Shown piece after piece: positions 7,791 to 12,468 of a stretch of DNA of 12,468 nt (position 1 is the stretch's first letter; every line of letters starts with the position of its first letter). Source of the DNA: Synergistaceae bacterium. Its GTDB lineage: Bacteria; Synergistota; Synergistia; Synergistales; Aminobacteriaceae. The notes below the pieces were generated by a model. That model made no database searches. It was not told where the DNA came from and was given only the letters and a program-made list of their open reading frames with translations. A program made the position numbers and the translations under genes. The DNA lies in the NCBI GenBank assembly GCA_017394925.1, contig JAFPWQ010000261.1, forward strand, positions 1-12,468, in the 5' to 3' direction.

Positions 7791-8353
7791 TGAAAATTGT
7801 ATTGGCTTCAGGAAGTCCAAGAAGGCGGGAACTCTTAAAGTCTCTTGGACTTGAATTTGAAGTGTATAAACCCGATGTTGACGAGAGCATAATAGACGGC
7901 GAATCACCTTCTGAACTTTGCGAAAGATTATCACGTCTCAAGGCTCAGGCAGGAGCAGAAAAATTTCCTGATGCACTCGTCATTGCTGCTGATACTATTG
8001 TCGTAATTGATGATTTGATTCTCGGAAAGCCCAAAGACAGAGATGATGCGTTCAATATGCTTAAACGTCTTCAGGGGAAATGGCACGAGGTCATAACGGG
8101 AATAACTATATGCATGAAGGGGAATATTCTCTCTCATGATGAACATACACGCGTAAAATTCCGTGAGCTTTCTGATTCTGAGATTCACGCTTATGTTTCG
8201 ACTGGTGAATGTGATGACAAAGCCGGAGCATATGCAGTTCAGGGTTATGGTTCGCTTCTGGTTGAACGCATTGAAGGCGATTACGTTAATGTCGTTGGAC
8301 TTCCTTTGTGCAGGCTTGGAAAAATGCTTAGAGAATTTGAGATCAATATTTGA
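7790..8353 (+). CDS. maf: Maf family nucleoside triphosphate pyrophosphatase (YhdE-type)
   Basis: 187 residues starting at ATG 7790, which shares its A with the uppP stop (TAATG), so translation is coupled. The frame is open further upstream inside uppP, but the Maf N-terminus LASGSPRRREL (5-15) fixes the start. Family motifs are AADTIV (66-71), GKP (79-81), DKAGAYAVQG (143-152) and GDYVNVVGLP (163-172). Maf proteins hydrolyse non-canonical or excess nucleotides to the monophosphate plus pyrophosphate. The DKAGAYA-Q-G form matches the YhdE (dTTP/UTP) branch. In Bacillus, Maf is linked to septum formation. The last gene of the operon. The candidate promoter of the next gene lies inside its final codons. 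Confidence 0.94.
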   Translation: MKIVLASGSPRRRELLKSLGLEFEVYKPDVDESIIDGESPSELCERLSRLKAQAGAEKFPDALVIAADTIVVIDDLILGKPKDRDDAFNMLKRLQGKWHEVITGITICMKGNILSHDEHTRVKFRELSDSEIHAYVSTGECDDKAGAYAVQGYGSLLVERIEGDYVNVVGLPLCRLGKMLREFEINI

Positions 8354-8364
8354 AATGATAAAAT
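8337..8364 (+). promoter_or_regulatory. Candidate promoter of the AIPR gene
   Basis: TTGAGA (8337-8342) and TAAAAT (8359-8364) each match the sigma-70 consensus at five of six bases and are 16 bases apart. They straddle the maf stop. Transcription would begin a few bases before the Shine-Dalgarno GAGGG (8374-8378), leaving a very short leader. This suggests the AIPR gene can be expressed apart from the rnj operon. It is a sequence match only. Confidence 0.45.
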
Positions 8365-8385
8365 AGACATTAAGAGGGTGATAAG

Positions 8386-10155
8386 GTGACAAGTAATAAT
8401 TTTAAACTTCAAATTGAAGAAGATATAGAAGAATATCAACATAAATATCCTTATATTCCAGAGATGAAAAAAACAGAATGGGCTTTTAATTTCTGGATAC
8501 TCGATAAGCTTTATTCAGAGGACGAGGATATTATCGTAGACAGAATTGTTGATTATAACGACAAGGGCATTGACTGTTTTGTATGGCATGAAGAACAGCT
8601 TGACCTTTATCTAATTCAAAATAAATTTTTCGGTGAAAAGACAACCTTATCTCTTGATTATGTGCAGAATGATTTTTTGACGAGGGCACTTACAGCTCTT
8701 CAAAATGGTACATATTCCAGAAGTGAAGAACTTCAAAATATATATACAAAATACTCCGGGAAAAAAGGATTCTCTGTAAATTTAATTCTTTATGTTACTA
8801 ACAATGTATGCAAAACTCCTAGCATTATGAAAGCAGTTGAATCGTTCAACAAAACTCATCGATGCGAAATAGCGGTTATATACGGATTAAACGAAATAAA
8901 AGAGCTGTATTACAGAGAACCTAATATCGGGAAAAGGACAATGACGTTTCAACTTCAAACTATAAATAAGGGAACAATTTTATCTGTAAATAAAAATGCA
9001 TACAACCTTCCACAAGCAATTGATGCAAGATATATCATGACCCCAGTTTATAGTCTTTACCAAATGTACAGGCAAGCAAGAAAAGAGGAATACCCTATAT
9101 TTGATTCTAATATAAGGGAATATCTTGGTTCTACAGGGACAGTGAACAAAAAAATACGTGATACATTAAAGAATTCTGATGAAAGAAAGAACTTCTTTTT
9201 TTACAATAATGGCGTTACAGTTATTGTAAAATCTCTGCGTGATTGTGGTACGAGCGGAAAAGTCAGAAAAATAGAGATTCAGGATCCTCAGATTGTTAAT
9301 GGATGCCAGACAGTAAGTACAATAAGTGAATTATTTTCCAGCTTGCCTGAAGATACACTTGAAACGGATTTTCAGGATACATTTGTAATCGTAAAACTTC
9401 TAATAATTCCAGATGACAGCGATGAAATGACAAAATTGAGGAAAAATATTGTTACATATAATAATTCTCAGAATTCGATTGACCAGAAAACTTTTGCAGC
9501 AAGCTCTGATGAATTTAAAAGATTGCAAATTGAGTTTCTCAAGAAAGGACTGCTTATATGCATAAAGCAGAGCGACAAGTATCAGTATACTAAAGTTACA
9601 TATAAAAATGCGGCAGCTCTTATGAAACTTAATAAAGAACTAATGAAAAAGTACGGTATGACACATCTAACTCATACAAAGGATTTTCTGGTTATACTCG
9701 ATAAATTTCTTCAGGTCATTCTGGCTTTTGTTTCAACAGCTCAGGATGCAGTTCAGAAGAAATCAAGAATACTCATACCAGGCAATGAACAAAATAAAAA
9801 GGTTCTTGACTTTATTCGCAATGATAATGTAACAATTGATGCTCTGTGTTCTCTATGGATGCTTTATATACGCTCAGAACATGAACGCGGAGAAGGTAAA
9901 ATACCTATACCGCTTTATGTGATTCATTGCCTGAGCAGATACGAATGTAAAGGAGACCCAAAAGAAATTACAACAGTACTTGCCGATGGCGAAAAGATAA
10001 ACAGATTGATCGGTCTGTATAAAATGACGATCACAGGATATTTTACGAGTTGGCAGAAAAAATATTCTGGTGGGTACAATGACATGATTAAAAGTCAGAT
10101 TGATGATACAATCATGGATCAATCAAGACATATGGCACTCGCAATGCTGTCTTGA
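8386..10155 (+). CDS. AIPR family protein (abortive infection/phage resistance), with N-terminal nuclease-like motif
   Basis: 589 residues starting at GTG, with GAGGG seven bases upstream. The core carries the AIPR signature: NFFFYNNGVTV (269-279) followed by PQIVNGCQT (301-309). Many AIPR proteins occur in abortive-infection or restriction loci; their biochemistry is poorly known. The N-terminal segment has D63 in NDKGID and then Q78-N-K80 in a predicted strand (LYLIQNKF), with E31 in an earlier helix. This resembles the D-x(n)-(E/Q)-x-K core of Mrr-like PD-(D/E)xK nucleases, which is my inference. The gene is visibly more AT-rich than its neighbours, with frequent ATA, AAA and AAT codons, suggesting acquisition. 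It lies 32 bases after maf, has a candidate promoter and its own terminator, and has no toxin, methylase or helicase partner beside it. Confidence 0.85.
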   Translation: MTSNNFKLQIEEDIEEYQHKYPYIPEMKKTEWAFNFWILDKLYSEDEDIIVDRIVDYNDKGIDCFVWHEEQLDLYLIQNKFFGEKTTLSLDYVQNDFLTRALTALQNGTYSRSEELQNIYTKYSGKKGFSVNLILYVTNNVCKTPSIMKAVESFNKTHRCEIAVIYGLNEIKELYYREPNIGKRTMTFQLQTINKGTILSVNKNAYNLPQAIDARYIMTPVYSLYQMYRQARKEEYPIFDSNIREYLGSTGTVNKKIRDTLKNSDERKNFFFYNNGVTVIVKSLRDCGTSGKVRKIEIQDPQIVNGCQTVSTISELFSSLPEDTLETDFQDTFVIVKLLIIPDDSDEMTKLRKNIVTYNNSQNSIDQKTFAASSDEFKRLQIEFLKKGLLICIKQSDKYQYTKVTYKNAAALMKLNKELMKKYGMTHLTHTKDFLVILDKFLQVILAFVSTAQDAVQKKSRILIPGNEQNKKVLDFIRNDNVTIDALCSLWMLYIRSEHERGEGKIPIPLYVIHCLSRYECKGDPKEITTVLADGEKINRLIGLYKMTITGYFTSWQKKYSGGYNDMIKSQIDDTIMDQSRHMALAMLS

Positions 10156-10173
10156 TCTAAGTAGAACATGCCG

Positions 10174-10200
10174 GCTCTCCTCGATTTTAGGTAGGAGAGC
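10174..10200 (+). terminator. Rho-independent terminator after the AIPR gene
   Basis: GCTCTCCT (10174-10181) and AGGAGAGC (10193-10200) form a perfect 8-bp stem with an 11-base loop, followed by TTTTGTTTT. The T-rich tail is only on the plus strand, so it mainly terminates AIPR transcription. The convergent lpxK fusion stops inside the hairpin loop (TAA, 10187-10189), so the stem also covers the end of that message, but without a T-run on that side. Confidence 0.88.
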
Positions 10201-12468
10201 TTTTGTTTTGTTGACTGGTAAATTTCATGTACACTCTTTCACGGACAGACCAGCCAAGATTTTCACATGCATATTCAACAATATCATCAAGTGCGCCGGG
10301 CTTACCCATACGTTTAATTCCGGCCATGCTCATAGACTCGTAAAGTGATTCATCATTCAGGACATGCATTAACGTATCAGCTAAGATATTTGCATCTGCA
10401 CGAACAAGAATCTCTGAATCTCCAAGCAATTTTTTTTGTACGCGTTTCCCTTTCTCATCAATCGATATAACAGGAATTCCCAAGCCTGCGCATAACTGAT
10501 TGGCCGTTCCCCCAAGACCCAAAAGAATTTTCACTCCGTCAACTGCACGTGCAATCGGCTCATTCGTCAGCTCAATGTGAATGTCATCAAGCACAAGCGT
10601 ATCATCTTTCACAGTCCAGCCCAAAGCTCTGCATGAATCAAAGAATTCACCAAGCGGCAATGTCGGAGCAAGTACCATTCTGAAATGCGATTCATTCTTC
10701 GCGATTATCTTCACCGCATCAAGAATCAATTTTACGTCATTACACGCTCTCTTGCGGCTGCCGGGCAATAGCAGAATCACATTCCCTTTAACGTGAGAAT
10801 GAATCTCTTCGTAATCTTCATGCGGCAAATTCATTATAGGGCTTTCAGAATGTACTGCGTGCTTTACGTTATCTTCGTAATCTTCACGCGGCAAATGCAT
10901 TATAAGACTCTCAGAATGTACTTCACGATTGCCTGAATGTTTTGCGTTCTCTTTGTCATCTTCGTACAGCAGATCCATTATCGGACTTCCGGCATATACT
11001 GCTCTATTGCCTAACTGCTTTGCGCTCTCTTCATCACGAGTCCATGTACGCAATGTGAATCTGTTGATTAACGCACGCTCTATTCTCCAGTGCCCCGACA
11101 AGTAAACAGTCTTGGCCGTTGCACAGAACATCGGACGCGTTCCAGAGCCCCATAACGTATGGAGCAGCAAATAGACATCACCAACACATACGGGCGTTCG
11201 TATTCGTCCGGCGATCTTCTTCCAGTCTCTTAACTGTGCGTTCACATGCTTCAATAATCCTGCTCTCATATCACCAAGCAAATCACGAAGGCTGTACTTC
11301 ACTACTCCTCCCGAAGGCGTTACAGACGGTGCAGATTTGATTGCGAATCCGGCCTGCGAATATGCGTCTCCTTTTCCCACTAACGGAAATGCAGATATAT
11401 TTGAATGTGAAAGTCTGCGCTTAAATTTCTTCGCAAGCATCACACCGATTGCGTCCTCTCCGTATCCGTTTGAGGCAATTATGATTTCGGGCTTCATGCA
11501 TTCAGTGAGAGCGTCAAAAAATTTTTCGTGTTCATTCACAACGGCTTTGACTTTCGGAACTATAAGAGGCATTCTCATATTCCATGTGAATTGTTCAGGC
11601 AGATTATATAAATCTTTCTCCGTGCATATCATCGCGTCCGCATTATTCTTCTTCGCAAGCATACATAAATTCTCAAGCTCTTTATGCGTGTACCTGTGAT
11701 GATCTCTGTAATGCTTCTCGCCTGCTAAAATCAGTCCGTGTTCATTAACCGACATTCTGAAACTCTCAGGACTTCCGATTGCCGAAAACGCAAAAACGTT
11801 CATGCCTGCTTTCGGAAGCTCATTCATTCCGAACATCAGCCAGCCGTCATGCTTCAATACTGACGTAAATATTTTTTCTTCAGGCACAAACTCCTTCACA
11901 CGTTCACGCAATGATTCAAGCTCTTCACATGTAACCATATCTGCCTTCGTAAGCACAACTATATCTGCTCTTGATAACGCGTTAATCTTTTCACGCATGA
12001 CTCCTGCAGGCGTTAATTTTCCCGATCCGAACGGACAAATCGAATCAATCAGAACTATATCGCAGTCCCGCGCAAGACTCCTGTGCTGAAATGCATCGTC
12101 AGCTATCACGAGTTCAATTCCAGAATCACGAAGAGCATTCACACCTTCAATTCTTTGACGCGCAATTGCAACGGGTATATCCGGAAGTTTACGCGATAAT
12201 AATAACGGCTCATCTCCTGCTATATCACGTTTTCCCTCGCCGTTTCGTATTATCGTTACGCATTTGCTACGGCCCGTATAGCCCCGTGTTACTATGCCTG
12301 CTTTCACGCCTTTTGAATTCGCATATTCCGCAAGCATTTCTACAAACGGGGTCTTATTCGTCCCTCCGTAGGTTAAATTCCCAACGCTGATTAACGGCAA
12401 TGATGACTCTTTCGTCTTCATCAGGCCATGAATGCGCATAAAATCCATTAATGAGATTGCCGCACCCA
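10187..12468 (-). CDS. lpxK: Tetraacyldisaccharide 4'-kinase fused to a lipid-A-disaccharide-synthase-related domain (5' partial)
   Basis: The frame stays open past ATG 12448 to the window edge (GAAISL before the Met). LpxK normally has a longer membrane-proximal N-terminus, so the true start probably lies outside. Numbering from ATG 12448, residues 1-315 are LpxK, which phosphorylates the lipid A precursor at the 4' position on the inner membrane. Its motifs are VGNLTYGGTNKTP (22-34, P-loop), GDEPLLL (78-84), ARQR (96-99) and DDAFQHRSL (117-125). From about residue 322 comes a GT-B domain like the LpxB-related family: SNGYGEDAIG (about 324), FPLVGKGDAY, TPSGG, LLLPGSRKRA (about 556) and GLGGTANQLCAGLGIPVISID (about 640). 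Whether this domain makes the lipid A disaccharide or another product is unknown. Asn replaces the usual Gly before the P-loop Lys. An internal tandem repeat lies near residues 471-547. Confidence 0.87.
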   Translation of the reverse strand, partial: GAAISLMDFMRIHGLMKTKESSLPLISVGNLTYGGTNKTPFVEMLAEYANSKGVKAGIVTRGYTGRSKCVTIIRNGEGKRDIAGDEPLLLSRKLPDIPVAIARQRIEGVNALRDSGIELVIADDAFQHRSLARDCDIVLIDSICPFGSGKLTPAGVMREKINALSRADIVVLTKADMVTCEELESLRERVKEFVPEEKIFTSVLKHDGWLMFGMNELPKAGMNVFAFSAIGSPESFRMSVNEHGLILAGEKHYRDHHRYTHKELENLCMLAKKNNADAMICTEKDLYNLPEQFTWNMRMPLIVPKVKAVVNEHEKFFDALTECMKPEIIIASNGYGEDAIGVMLAKKFKRRLSHSNISAFPLVGKGDAYSQAGFAIKSAPSVTPSGGVVKYSLRDLLGDMRAGLLKHVNAQLRDWKKIAGRIRTPVCVGDVYLLLHTLWGSGTRPMFCATAKTVYLSGHWRIERALINRFTLRTWTRDEESAKQLGNRAVYAGSPIMDLLYEDDKENAKHSGNREVHSESLIMHLPREDYEDNVKHAVHSESPIMNLPHEDYEEIHSHVKGNVILLLPGSRKRACNDVKLILDAVKIIAKNESHFRMVLAPTLPLGEFFDSCRALGWTVKDDTLVLDDIHIELTNEPIARAVDGVKILLGLGGTANQLCAGLGIPVISIDEKGKRVQKKLLGDSEILVRADANILADTLMHVLNDESLYESMSMAGIKRMGKPGALDDIVEYACENLGWSVRERVYMKFTSQQNKSSPT
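10807..11034 (-). repeat. Degenerate in-frame tandem repeat within the lpxK fusion gene (three copies)
   Basis: Three consecutive copies begin at plus-strand 10807, 10873 and 10960 with CTTCGTA and run 66, 87 and about 75 bases; the first two spacings are multiples of three. Copies at 10807-10856 and 10873-10922 match at 45 of 50 bases. The third is more diverged. In protein the copies read AGSPIMDLL-x-EDD, SESLIMHLPREDYE and SESPIMNLPHEDYE. The first of these, AGSPIMDLL, looks like the canonical GT-B motif of the domain. The other two appear to be later duplications that lengthen the linker before LLLPGSR. Confidence 0.8.

Noticed and set aside
8354..10200. AIPR gene as part of an integrative element with attachment repeats
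   Set aside because: I found no direct repeats, integrase, transposase or tRNA at its borders. Foreign origin rests only on base composition and layout.

Overview
The window looks like a chromosomal segment of a diderm bacterium of moderate GC. I suspect Synergistota, but only by inference. It has an outer-membrane lipid A gene (lpxK) beside an RNase J gene and a bifunctional PBP1C. Several genes start at TTG or GTG behind strong Shine-Dalgarno sites. The lpxK product carries a lipid-A-disaccharide-synthase-like domain on the same chain and the motif variants GGTNKTP and DDAFQHR. No rRNA or tRNA gene, CRISPR array or insertion sequence is visible.

Layout. (1) Bases 1-2678, plus strand: the 3' end of a Na/phosphate cotransporter-type gene (PhoU-like tail), overlapping pbpC (PBP1C) by ATGA. 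(2) Bases 2667-5133, minus strand: an NSS-family sodium:amino acid symporter, followed 8 bases later by a type I restriction specificity (HsdS-like) gene. A run of 13 G (coding strand) splits that gene into two frames. Its 3' end overlaps the convergent pbpC end by 12 bases. (3) Bases 5134-5249: divergent promoter region. (4) Bases 5250-8353, plus strand: a tight operon of RNase J, UppP and a Maf-type nucleotide pyrophosphatase. (5) Bases 8386-10155, plus strand: an AT-rich AIPR-family (abortive infection/phage resistance) gene with a plausible promoter of its own and a hairpin terminator. (6) Bases 10187-12468, minus strand: a long lpxK-lpxB-like fusion, entering from beyond the right edge and carrying an unusual in-frame tandem repeat.

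How the genes relate. Much of the window serves the cell envelope: pbpC polymerises peptidoglycan, uppP recycles its undecaprenyl carrier, and the lpxK fusion handles lipid A. RNase J (RNA decay), Maf (nucleotide or division housekeeping) and two transport genes complete the core. Two defence-type genes sit singly among them: the HsdS-like gene, with no hsdM or hsdR in view, and the AIPR gene.

The most notable signal is the 13-base homopolymer at the junction of the two target-recognition halves of the HsdS-like gene. Adding one G (14) or removing two (11) would restore a single protein of about 358 or 357 residues. This is the layout expected of a slipped-strand, phase-variable DNA specificity switch. 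The tract length in this assembly could also be a homopolymer error.
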